DNA of 6,084 nt, taken from Clostridiales bacterium (GTDB lineage: Bacteria > Bacillota > Clostridia > Oscillospirales > Acutalibacteraceae). The notes under the pieces are model-generated. The model was not told the origin of the DNA, made no database searches, and saw only the letters and a list, made by a program, of their open reading frames with translations. Position 1 is the stretch's first letter. Every line of letters begins with the position of its first letter. Position numbers and translations under genes: made by a program. The stretch is from contig JAJQGZ010000032.1 in the NCBI GenBank assembly GCA_021200075.1, positions 1-6,084 of the forward strand, given 5' to 3'. This document shows, piece after piece, positions 1-5,375 of this stretch.

Positions 1-80
1 AATACTTACAAAATACAACAGGCGAGGGGGAACTGCCGTTTTGAGCTCTTTCGTCATTTTTTGCCAAACGCCGATAACCG
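1..80. other. Left-edge non-coding stretch
   Basis: No gene is supported here. A reading frame can be opened from about position 41 on the plus strand, but it has no ribosome binding site, resembles no family and runs into the leader of the next gene. A weak GGC/GCC pairing around 21-38 followed by scattered T runs could be the remnant of an upstream gene's terminator, but the stem is too short to call. Confidence 0.4.
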
Positions 81-109
81 TTGACAAAAATATTACAAAA
101 TGTTATAAT
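81..109 (+). promoter_or_regulatory. Consensus sigma-A promoter with extended -10
   Basis: The -35 hexamer TTGACA (81-86) and the -10 hexamer TATAAT (104-109) both match the consensus exactly and are separated by the ideal 17 bp. A TGn motif at 101-103 adds an extended -10. Transcription should start near 116, leaving a leader of about 50 nt before the ATG at 168. This is one of the strongest promoter matches possible, which suggests the downstream gene is, or recently was, well expressed. No operator-like palindrome overlaps it. Confidence 0.9.
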
Positions 110-147
110 AAAAATACATTTTTATCACTGGGTTTTCAAACAGGTTC

Positions 148-155
148 GGGAGGGA
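148..155 (+). promoter_or_regulatory. Ribosome binding site for the glucosaminidase-like gene
   Basis: The purine-rich GGGAGGGA lies about 12 nt upstream of the ATG at 168. It supports that ATG over the earlier TTG at 81, which is itself the -35 box and would put 29 non-signal-peptide residues in front of a normal export signal. Confidence 0.7.
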
Positions 156-167
156 TTAAAAATTCGT

Positions 168-440
168 ATGAAAAAGCTGTTTTCCGTAATTTTTTCACTT
201 ATCATTGCAATTACTGGCGTGTTCAGCGTTCCACTTTATGCATATGCGTCAAGTTATGTCGATGAGCTTATTGCAAAGGGTTTTCCTCAAAGCTATGTTG
301 AAAAGCTGACCGCTTTGCACGAAAAGCATCCTAACTGGATTTTTGAACCCCTGCTTACCGGACTTGATTGGCAAACGGCGGTAGATGGTGAACGCTCAAC
401 TCATTCCAACCAGCTCATTCAAAAAAAGCTCGTCATATGA
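168..440 (+). CDS. Fragment 1: signal peptide and N-terminal part of the glucosaminidase-like protein
   Basis: This open piece carries the signal peptide and the family's N-terminal signature FPQSYVEKL ... HPNWIF ... TGLDW. It is read correctly to about codon 72. Past 381-396 the frame gives an unrelated tail (RSTHSNQLIQ) and stops at 438-440. The true continuation lies one base later in the frame of fragment 2. The start is the ATG preceded by GGGAGGGA. Confidence 0.7.
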   Translation: MKKLFSVIFSLIIAITGVFSVPLYAYASSYVDELIAKGFPQSYVEKLTALHEKHPNWIFEPLLTGLDWQTAVDGERSTHSNQLIQKKLVI

Positions 441-633
441 TTCGTCTATGTACTGTTCCTGCTCAAGCTGTTATGTTAATTCAAGCTATGCTGTGCAGGA
501 GGGGAGCAGTTGGGTTTCCGCTTCCGAAACCGCCGTTAAATATTATATGGATCCTCGTAATTGGCTTGATGAAAAGCATATTTTCCAGTTTGAATCCACT
601 TCCTACGACGGCACGCAGCCCAATCTGGTGTAG
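385..633 (+). CDS. Fragment 2: glucosaminidase-like region with YYMDPRNWL and FQFES motifs
   Basis: This frame continues the protein with LIPTSS, a Cys-containing loop (MYCSCSSCY), WVSASETAVKYYMDPRNWL and FQFESTSYDG, all expected in this order in the family. The ATG at 385 has no ribosome binding site and lies at the frameshift, so it is not a real start. The frame is lost between 615 and 626, one base short, and meets TAG at 631-633. The correct frame there reads GVEAILSGTWM. Confidence 0.65.
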   Translation: MVNAQLIPTSSFKKSSSYDSSMYCSCSSCYVNSSYAVQEGSSWVSASETAVKYYMDPRNWLDEKHIFQFESTSYDGTQPNLV

Positions 634-656
634 AGGCAATTCTCAGCGGTACTTGG

Positions 657-878
657 ATGTATGATTCCCTGATTACATATGCCACGACAAGCGGTTCGAC
701 AAAAACCTATGACAGTTCTACGAAGTATTCCGATGTTATTATGAAAGCGGCTTCCGGCAGCGGTATGAGCGCATATTACCTTGCGTCAAAAATTAAGCAG
801 AAAAACGGCGGAACAACCGCCTCGGCGTCCGCTGTTTGCGGTACTGTAAGTCCGTTTCAGGGAATATATAATTATTAA
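657..878 (+). CDS. Fragment 3: core of the glucosaminidase-like domain
   Basis: The frame is actually open from about 624 (GVEAILSGTWMYDSL); the ATG at 657 is internal. It encodes the helix pair that usually bears the catalytic acid (DVIMKAASGSG ... YYLASKIKQKNGG) and ends in PFQGIYNY. Where relatives that I remember have QE-G, this sequence has QKNG (Lys codon 801-803). The TAA at 876-878 is created by a break. One base later the frame reads NIGAYTG, the expected continuation. Confidence 0.65.
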   Translation: MYDSLITYATTSGSTKTYDSSTKYSDVIMKAASGSGMSAYYLASKIKQKNGGTTASASAVCGTVSPFQGIYNY

Positions 879-930
879 TATAGGAGCATATACAGGTGCG
901 TCTGACGGTCTTGCGTGGGCGGCAGGATTT

Positions 931-1800
931 TTGAAGACCAATAAAGCAACCACTCTTTACTCAAGCTATGATTCCTCTTCCACTACCGGCTCCGGCACTC
1001 AAACAGCTCTGTCGTCAAGTCAGTATATGACCTGGAGAGCGAATAAGGGCAATTACTATTATGTGCGACTTTATAACGAAACTTCAAACGGATACACAGA
1101 GGGCGCAAGCGGCTATGTGCTTAAATCCGCTTGCAGAACAACATATCTCGGCGATACCACATCGGGTCTCGGCAGACCGTGGTCTAATCCGTATAAATCC
1201 ATATATTACGGCGCAAAGTATATCGCAAGGAGCTTTACCACACAGACGAGCGGTTACCTGCAAAAGTTCAATGTAAATCCCGCTTCTTCAACTCTTTATT
1301 CAAATGAATATATGAAAAATGTTGCGGCGGCTGCAAGCGAGGCTGAGACGACTTATAAAGGATATTCAAACGCAGGCATACTTTCTGTTATAAAAACTTT
1401 TGTTATCCCCGTGTTTAACAATATGCCGGATGATACAACCACAACTTCGGTTACGGTTGATCGGGTAACCGGTTTGACGGCGACCTCCGGCAACAACTAT
1501 GTTAAACTCAGCTGGACGGCTTTGTCAAATGTCAGCGGTTACTATGTTTATATGTACGATACCACCGCAAAGAAGTATAAGTTTTATAAGAATGTTTCAA
1601 GCTCGTCTTTGAAAATCAGCGGTCTTAAATCGAATAAAAAATATAAATTCAAGGTAAAAGCGTATTACGATTATAACGGCACTCGTTATAAGGGAAAGAA
1701 AAGCGCCGCCGTCAGTATTAAAACGAAGAATAAAGTCGTTACTGTAAAAAGCGCAAAATCCTCAAAAACAAGGAAGATTACCGTTAAATGGAAAAAATGA
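931..1800 (+). CDS. Fragment 4: SH3-like insert, end of the catalytic region, Fn3-1 and start of Fn3-2
   Basis: This is the longest intact piece of the plus-strand gene. The frame is open from 877 (NIGAYTGASDG); TTG 931 is only the first nominal start. It encodes an SH3-like beta-rich segment (about 943-1135, with YYYVRLYN and SGYVLKSAC). The closing catalytic motifs GRPWSNPYKS, YYGAKYIA, YLQKFNVNP and IPVFNNMP follow. Fn3-1 (about 1447-1728) shows VTGLTATSGNNYVKLSW, SGYYVYMYD and YKFKVKAYY. Fn3-2 begins at about 1732. The TGA at 1798-1800 arises because an A run (1792-1797) is one base short: AAA AAA ATG AGC would restore KKMSG. Confidence 0.7.
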   Translation: MKTNKATTLYSSYDSSSTTGSGTQTALSSSQYMTWRANKGNYYYVRLYNETSNGYTEGASGYVLKSACRTTYLGDTTSGLGRPWSNPYKSIYYGAKYIARSFTTQTSGYLQKFNVNPASSTLYSNEYMKNVAAAASEAETTYKGYSNAGILSVIKTFVIPVFNNMPDDTTTTSVTVDRVTGLTATSGNNYVKLSWTALSNVSGYYVYMYDTTAKKYKFYKNVSSSSLKISGLKSNKKYKFKVKAYYDYNGTRYKGKKSAAVSIKTKNKVVTVKSAKSSKTRKITVKWKK

Positions 1801-2009
1801 GCGGCGTCACAGGCTATCAGGTTATGTGGTCGACGACAAAGAATTTCAAAAGTAATTTCCTTTCCGTAAAAGTAAAGGGTGCTTCTCAAAAGAAGAAAAC
1901 GCTCACCACCGCTCAAAGCAACAAAAACTACTATGTTCGTGTCCGTGCCTATAAAACCAAAAACGGCAAAACAACATATTACTCCTGGAGCAAAACAAAA
2001 AAAGGTTAA
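1788..2009 (+). CDS. Fragment 5: C-terminal Fn3 domain of the glucosaminidase-like protein
   Basis: It encodes most of Fn3-2: SGVTGYQVMWSTTKNF, then VKVKGASQKKK, then NYYVRVRAYKTKNGKTTYYSWSK. The ATG at 1788 is internal and has no ribosome binding site. An A run at 1997-2003 is one base too long and produces a premature TAA at 2007-2009. With one A removed the protein ends KTKKVKVK and stops at 2017-2019, the usual kind of ending for these lysine-rich Fn3 tails. Confidence 0.65.
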   Translation: MEKMSGVTGYQVMWSTTKNFKSNFLSVKVKGASQKKKTLTTAQSNKNYYVRVRAYKTKNGKTTYYSWSKTKKG

Positions 2010-2056
2010 AGTGAAGTAAAAATTTCAATAAAATGCGTAATTGCATTGCAACTTTC

Positions 2057-2134
2057 CGTAGGGGCGGATAGCATCCGCCCACTCTTTTCGGTCTTTTTAA
2101 TATTATTTTCGGGCAGATAATATCTGCCCCTACG
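2057..2134. repeat. 78-bp palindromic repeat element with 9-bp terminal inverted repeats
   Basis: The ends CGTAGGGGC (2057-2065) and GCCCCTACG (2126-2134) are perfect 9-bp inverted repeats. Inside lie two hairpins: GGGCGGAT/ATCCGCCC (2062-2069 with 2073-2080, loop 3) and GGGCAGAT/ATCTGCCC (2111-2118 with 2122-2129, loop 3), joined by a T-rich spacer. The structure is that of a REP/BIME-like or MITE-like intergenic repeat. From memory, GTAGGGGCGGAT-type repeats are common between genes of Ruminococcaceae. It may also help end transcription from the plus-strand gene 37 bp upstream. Confidence 0.75.
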
Positions 2135-2182
2135 CTGACGCTAATAAAATAATATCAATATCAAAAAAATGCAAAGCACAGA

Positions 2183-2215
2183 AAAGCCGAGAGGACTTGA
2201 TGTCCTCTCGGCTTT
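2183..2215. terminator. Strong stem-loop, probable bidirectional terminator
   Basis: AAAGCCGAGAGGAC (2183-2196) pairs perfectly with GTCCTCTCGGCTTT (2202-2215) around a 5-nt loop, giving a 14-bp GC-rich stem flanked by A and T runs. It lies between two convergent genes, 164 bp after the restored stop of one and 111 bp after the restored stop of the other. On the minus strand the stem is followed by TTTTC and a later T7 run. On the plus strand it is followed by only TTTA, so termination is probably better for the minus-strand gene. Confidence 0.8.
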
Positions 2216-2294
2216 ATGAATATTATTGAGAAAAATAGCATTATTGCTTAAAAAGTGTCATTAAAGCAGTAGCATATAAATACAATTTCTCTGT

Positions 2295-2308
2295 GCGGTT
2301 ATGACCGC
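2295..2308. other. Small hairpin after the minus-strand stop
   Basis: GCGGT (2295-2299) pairs with ACCGC (2304-2308) around a 4-nt loop, 18 bp past the stop codon of the minus-strand gene. No T tract follows in either direction, so it is not a terminator by itself. It could stabilise the mRNA end or be chance. Confidence 0.3.
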
Positions 2309-2325
2309 TTTATCAACATCCCGGA

Positions 2326-2602
2326 CTACATTTTAACTTTTATGGTCTTAGTATATGACGAATAAACCTTTTTACCGTTCACTGTCTGGTAAGCTCTGAT
2401 TCTGACATAATATGTCTTGCCCTTTTTGAGTTTTTTTAAGTGTAGCAGAAGTAGTCTTACCCTTTTTAACCGTAACGGTCTTTTTGTTCTTTGTGAACTT
2501 TTTATTGGTTGCGTACTGAATTGTGTAGCCCGATGCGTTCGTCACCTTTTTCCAGCTTACCTTGACGGAAGTTTTGCTCTTTTTCTTAGCTTTCGGAGAA
2601 GC
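2326..2602 (-). pseudogene. Fragment: C-terminal Fn3 domain of the transglutaminase-like protein, no own start
   Basis: Read in the restored frame, this stretch encodes ASPKAKKKSKTSVKVSWKK, then VTNASGYTIQYATNKKF, TVTVKKGKTTSATLKK, GKTYYVRIRAYQTVNGKK and SYTKTIKVKM with TAG at 2326-2328. It is a typical lysine-rich clostridial Fn3 domain, similar in layout to the one ending the plus-strand gene. It is cut off from upstream sequence by a G6 run (2603-2608, one base too many) and split by a T7 run (2431-2437, one too many). No start codon opens it, so gene finders will miss it. Confidence 0.65.
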
Positions 2603-2849
2603 GGGGGGAGGAGATCTTTGTAACGGCGATAATGGTTGAATATTCGCCGTACTTTGTCGTTTCTACTCCGTCAACGGTTGCGCTGTAGTATGCTCTTACT
2701 CTGAACTGATACTCGGTATTCGCCGTCAGCTTAACCTTTTTGCCGTTTGATACTGCATAGTTCGTTTTAAGCGAAGTGCTGTTTGTAGTGCCGACAAGCA
2801 CCCACTTTTTCTCTTTTTGGAATCGTAGGTGTATATCTCGTAAGAGCAT
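2586..2849 (-). CDS. Fragment: second half of Fn3-1 of the transglutaminase-like protein
   Basis: The meaningful part begins at about 2818 (KEKKWVLVGTTNSTSL) and runs through VKLTANTEYQFRVRAYYSA to KYGEYSTIIAVTK, the closing strands of an Fn3 domain. The first residues of the nominal ORF are out of frame. The frame is lost at the G6 run (2603-2608), giving a false tail PRFSES and a TAA. An A run one base short (T5 on the plus strand, 2814-2818) separates it from the first half. Confidence 0.6.
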   Translation of the reverse strand: MLLRDIHLRFQKEKKWVLVGTTNSTSLKTNYAVSNGKKVKLTANTEYQFRVRAYYSATVDGVETTKYGEYSTIIAVTKISSPRFSES

Positions 2850-3043
2850 TTGCTTCCCTGACCGTTCCAGGAAATTGTGACTGTCGATGTGGTAGAAGAG
2901 CTGTTAGTTCCTCCTGTGATTTTTGCAGGGGTAACAAGAACTGCTTGTTCCGCCGGAAGAGGAACCGCCGCTTGAACTGTCGTCTGAGCTGCCGCCTGAG
3001 CTGCCGCCCGAACCACTACCGGAGCCGTTGTCATATGTCTCAA
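2726..3043 (-). CDS. Fragment: first half of Fn3-1 of the transglutaminase-like protein
   Basis: Only the part from about 2945 to 2820 is in the true frame: VLVTPAKITGGTNSSSTTS, TVTISWNGQGSKCSYEIY and TYDSKK, the opening strands of an Fn3 domain with the conserved Trp. The Ala/Val-rich N-terminal part is the Gly/Ser linker read in the wrong frame, and the C-terminal tail after 2814 is also out of frame. Confidence 0.5.
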   Translation of the reverse strand: MRHMTTAPVVVRAAAQAAAQTTVQAAVPLPAEQAVLVTPAKITGGTNSSSTTSTVTISWNGQGSKCSYEIYTYDSKKRKSGCLSALQTALRLKRTMQYQTAKRLS

Positions 3044-3092
3044 AGCTGAATGTTACCGTACCGCAGTAGTTGCCGATAAATTCAACGGTCAT
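2904..3092 (-). CDS. Fragment: end of beta module and Gly/Ser/Asp linker
   Basis: The frame encodes MTVEFIGNYCGTVTFSFETY, the last strands of an Ig-like module of the NVGxAxxTVxFxGNYxGT type. A flexible linker of Gly, Ser and Asp (about 3030-2946) follows and would separate the enzyme part from the Fn3 tail. The true frame is open upstream to about 3170 (SGLTEGTDYRI, SNNINVGAAYM); the ATG at 3092 is internal. After about 2946 it leaves the correct frame (CYPCKNH) and stops. Confidence 0.6.
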   Translation of the reverse strand: MTVEFIGNYCGTVTFSFETYDNGSGSGSGGSSGGSSDDSSSGGSSSGGTSSSCYPCKNHRRN

Positions 3093-3154
3093 ATATGCTG
3101 CGCCGACATTTATGTTGTTGCTGTAGGATGTAATCCTGTAATCCGTACCCTCGG

Positions 3155-3448
3155 TTAAGCCTGATATATAGATATCGACGGAGTTATTTCACTTCCGGTA
3201 TAAGCATAAGAGGAACCTATTGACTGACCGTCGGTGTAAGAAGCACTTGTATCCCACTGATAAGCAACCGTATAATCTCTGTAAAGCTGTGTGCCTTCTT
3301 GCAGATATTCACTACCGGACAGAGCTGTATAAATAAGTCTCCCGGTATCGCCGTAATTTATTTTGGTAGGATCTTCAAAAGAAACTGTGAAGTCGGTACC
3401 AGCTACAAGTCTGCTGACAATTATTTCTCCGTCAGCTAATATATCCAA
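3155..3448 (-). CDS. Fragment: Ig-like beta modules of the transglutaminase-like protein
   Basis: This frame is the direct in-frame continuation of the 3557-4681 fragment beyond the TAA at 3557-3559. Read without interruption from 3556 it gives KPFEIYFNIVKGDFSEI, then VEVAYGEDILANASYLD, RLVAGTDFTVSFEDPTKIN and SYAYTGSEITPSISI. The GTD(F/Y) pattern is that of repeated bacterial Ig-like modules in clostridial surface proteins. The ATG at 3448 is internal. One base is missing in the alternating AT stretch at 3163-3175, producing a false stop. Confidence 0.6.
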   Translation of the reverse strand: MDILADGEIIVSRLVAGTDFTVSFEDPTKINYGDTGRLIYTALSGSEYLQEGTQLYRDYTVAYQWDTSASYTDGQSIGSSYAYTGSEITPSISIYQA

Positions 3449-3556
3449 ATACGATGCATTTGCTAAAATATCCTCGCCGTATGCAACCTCAACAGAATCA
3501 ACAGTTATTTCGCTGAAATCACCTTTGACGATATTGAAGTAAATTTCAAACGGTTT

Positions 3557-4681
3557 TTAATTGTCGTAATTACTGCTTGTGAACCAAATCTGAATTTTGT
3601 ATGAACCGGGTTTCCGCGGATTTGATACGGCATAACCTGTTTTGGTATTCAGAATTACAATATAATAATCTTCTCCCTCTACCAGATAATTTTCAGCAAC
3701 ATCGTATAAATCAACCGTAAAAGTTATGGTAGCCGCTTTGAATAGTACCTCTTGAGATGTTGTTGTAGAACTGTCAACTATTTCATCACCGTTCCATGGC
3801 ATACTGGAATATCCGTTCCAATCGCTCATATCAAGTGGACGTAATTCAAAGTCTAATGTATAAAGGATTTCACCGTCTGTTGATACTGCCCAAATAGATC
3901 GTGTTTCGTCAACAACGTCTTCTATATATTTATCTCCGTCTTCGTTTTCAAAATTGCATTCGATATTGTATTCAATCCCGTTTACAAAATCCTGAAGCAT
4001 AAGATCGTAAAAATATCCGTAGCCGTTATAAACTATTTCGTTGCTGCACTCTTCAAGCACATATTTATCATATCCGGTTTCCTCGTCCTCGACCACTTTA
4101 ACTTGATAATATTTACCATTGGGACTGATGAAAAAGTAATTCTCAATTTCAAGATAGTTATTTTTGTCGGTTCGTCTTGTCAAAATTGCCCAAACATTTG
4201 AACAATCTATTGTCTTGGAAGCCAAAACATAGTCTTCCTCGTCAATCTCCGCAAGGAATAAATCGCTGTACTCATCTTTCATCTGCTGATGAGTGGTTTT
4301 GCCAAAAGCGGTGTTGCTTGTTTCTCTGAGGAAATATGTGTAATCTATAATTGAAAGTATATCGCTGTCGCTATAATAAATTGTTTTTACGGTCGTTGCT
4401 GATGTTGACGAAAATGTAGCATCATAATAGTACCACTGCGCATCGTCGGTTGAATATGTTTCACTGTCGCTTGCGCAAAGCTTTACTATGTTCCATGCGT
4501 GAGGGTCGCTGCGTTCTTCCTCGGTATAATCGCCCTGTATAATTCTACAGTCAATGCCGTTTAACTGGCAAAGATAGTATGTTACGAGTGAATAACCGTC
4601 GCACACCAAAAAAACCTTGGTTAGCTTCCTTAATTTTGGTAAGCCCCATTGAATCCGTCGTGGTTTCCCAATTATACTCAT
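3557..4681 (-). CDS. Fragment: transglutaminase-like catalytic core and following beta modules
   Basis: The true frame runs from about 4608; the first 24 residues of the nominal ORF are out of frame. The order is VCDGYSLVTYYLCQLNGIDC (catalytic Cys codon 4603-4601), SDPHAWNIVKL (His codon 4501-4499) and QWYYYDATF (Asp codon 4423-4421), all three triad residues in place. Acidic, Tyr-rich sequence follows, then a beta module with LVEGEDYYIVILN and PGSYKIQIWF. The TAA at 3559-3557 interrupts this module between SSNYDN and KPFEIYF without any change of frame. This is the longest intact piece in the window, about 1050 correct bases. Confidence 0.7.
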   Translation of the reverse strand: MSIIGKPRRIQWGLPKLRKLTKVFLVCDGYSLVTYYLCQLNGIDCRIIQGDYTEEERSDPHAWNIVKLCASDSETYSTDDAQWYYYDATFSSTSATTVKTIYYSDSDILSIIDYTYFLRETSNTAFGKTTHQQMKDEYSDLFLAEIDEEDYVLASKTIDCSNVWAILTRRTDKNNYLEIENYFFISPNGKYYQVKVVEDEETGYDKYVLEECSNEIVYNGYGYFYDLMLQDFVNGIEYNIECNFENEDGDKYIEDVVDETRSIWAVSTDGEILYTLDFELRPLDMSDWNGYSSMPWNGDEIVDSSTTTSQEVLFKAATITFTVDLYDVAENYLVEGEDYYIVILNTKTGYAVSNPRKPGSYKIQIWFTSSNYDN

Positions 4682-5375
4682 TTATGTCAATAATACTCTC
4701 CGAATTTACCGTGTTGCCGAGCAAAGCGCCGTATGCGGTATGAGAATTGACATATCGTGTGCCGGGTACATCCGTTTCCTCAATTACGCCCTCGTTGACA
4801 TCGTCATCGTAGCGTGCGTTTGTAGCTATAAAATTATATATCGTCTTTACGATATAGTAATTTTTCTCATTTATCGTGAGGTCGGAACTTTGGATAAATT
4901 CGTTATTGTCAATGAATGTTTTCTGCCACTTTGCCATAAATTCATCAACCACAGCTTCTGATTCGGCTGTAGTTCTGTATGTAACATTACAACTGATGTA
5001 ATAATAGCTGTAATCTCTGTAGTATGATGCGGCAAGCTTCCTGCACCCTGTGAAAGTGATGCTCGAAATATTCATTTCAAGATAATCGCCAGAATGAGCC
5101 ATTGTGTAGCTGTCGGTGATGTTATCCGTTGAAAGAGCTTCGCTGTACACCTGATTGTAAACCGCAGTAGCCTCTGCGTTCCAATCGCTTTCATTGTCTT
5201 TTGAATTGTAAATATCGGCGTCGGTCGCAAAGTAGAAAGTTATACTTTCTTCCCTCGCAATCATCTGATCCCTCAGATATGCGCCGGCTTCGACCAAATC
5301 CTCCGTGCTGTCAACAGCAACGCACTGATGCAATTGCAGAGAATCTTTATTTATGTCTATGTCATAAACCGACAT
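4551..5375 (-). CDS. Fragment: N-terminal domain and lead-in to the transglutaminase-like core
   Basis: The frame continues the protein after the TAA at 5385-5387 in the same frame (TGVMSVYDIDIN); the ATG at 5375 is therefore probably internal. About 200 residues form a domain I do not recognise, with FYFATDADIY, YLEMNISSITFTGCRKLAAS and YYYISCNVTYRT, mixed alpha/beta and acidic. The usual lead-in of clostridial transglutaminase-like proteins follows: IVKTIYNFIATNARYDDDV, then SHTAYGALLGN. About 33 residues then precede the catalytic Cys. The frame is lost at the A7 run (4608-4614, plus strand), so the last 19 or so residues are false. Confidence 0.65.
   Translation of the reverse strand: MSVYDIDINKDSLQLHQCVAVDSTEDLVEAGAYLRDQMIAREESITFYFATDADIYNSKDNESDWNAEATAVYNQVYSEALSTDNITDSYTMAHSGDYLEMNISSITFTGCRKLAASYYRDYSYYYISCNVTYRTTAESEAVVDEFMAKWQKTFIDNNEFIQSSDLTINEKNYYIVKTIYNFIATNARYDDDVNEGVIEETDVPGTRYVNSHTAYGALLGNTVNSESIIDINEYNWETTTDSMGLTKIKEANQGFFGVRRLFTRNILSLPVKRH

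Larger units (their letters stand above)
168..2019 (+). pseudogene. Secreted GH73-like glucosaminidase with SH3-like and Fn3 domains, broken by five frameshifts
   Basis: After frame repair this encodes about 616 residues. A signal peptide (MKK start, hydrophobic core, AYA|SS cleavage near 27) is followed by motifs of a clostridial wall-hydrolase family: FPQSYVEKL (39-47), LHEKHPNW (50-57), TGLDW (64-68), YYMDPRNWL (about 125), FQFESTSYDG (about 139), GVEAILSGTWM (about 154), LASKIKQ (about 205), NIGAYTG (about 237), GRPWSNPYKS (about 335), YLQKFNVNP (about 363). An SH3-like segment (about 259-323) splits the catalytic region. Two Fn3 domains (about 427-520, 522-616) end in KVKVK. By family the enzyme would cleave N-acetylglucosaminyl bonds in peptidoglycan outside the cell. 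Breaks lie near 381-396, 615-626 and 870-879, and in A runs at 1792-1797 and 1997-2003. The residue I align with the catalytic Glu is Lys (801-803). The restored length is exactly 617 codons, so sequencing error is more likely than decay. The exact enzymatic class is inferred from remembered family motifs. Confidence 0.75.

Noticed and set aside
41..265. Small plus-strand ORF at the left edge
   Set aside because: It overlaps the promoter, leader and signal peptide in another frame, with no ribosome binding site or family resemblance.
1686..1916. Minus-strand hydrophobic ORF
   Set aside because: It is antisense to the Fn3 coding region; its Phe/Leu content is simply the complement of lysine-rich codons.
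2295..2308. Terminator for the minus-strand gene
   Set aside because: The stem is only 5 bp and no T tract follows; the 14-bp stem at 2183-2215 is a far better candidate.
2417..2623. Plus-strand ORF opposite the Fn3-2 coding region
   Set aside because: Antisense shadow of the lysine-rich Fn3 sequence; same Phe/Leu artefact and no start signals.
2726..3043. Ala/Val-rich peptide at the start of a minus-strand ORF (RAAAQAAAQTTVQAA)
   Set aside because: It is the Gly/Ser/Asp linker read one frame off; repetitive GGC/AGC codons become GCC/GCA.
4740..4961. Plus-strand ORF opposite the transglutaminase-like gene
   Set aside because: The opposite strand encodes a recognisable protein and the ORF has no ribosome binding site.
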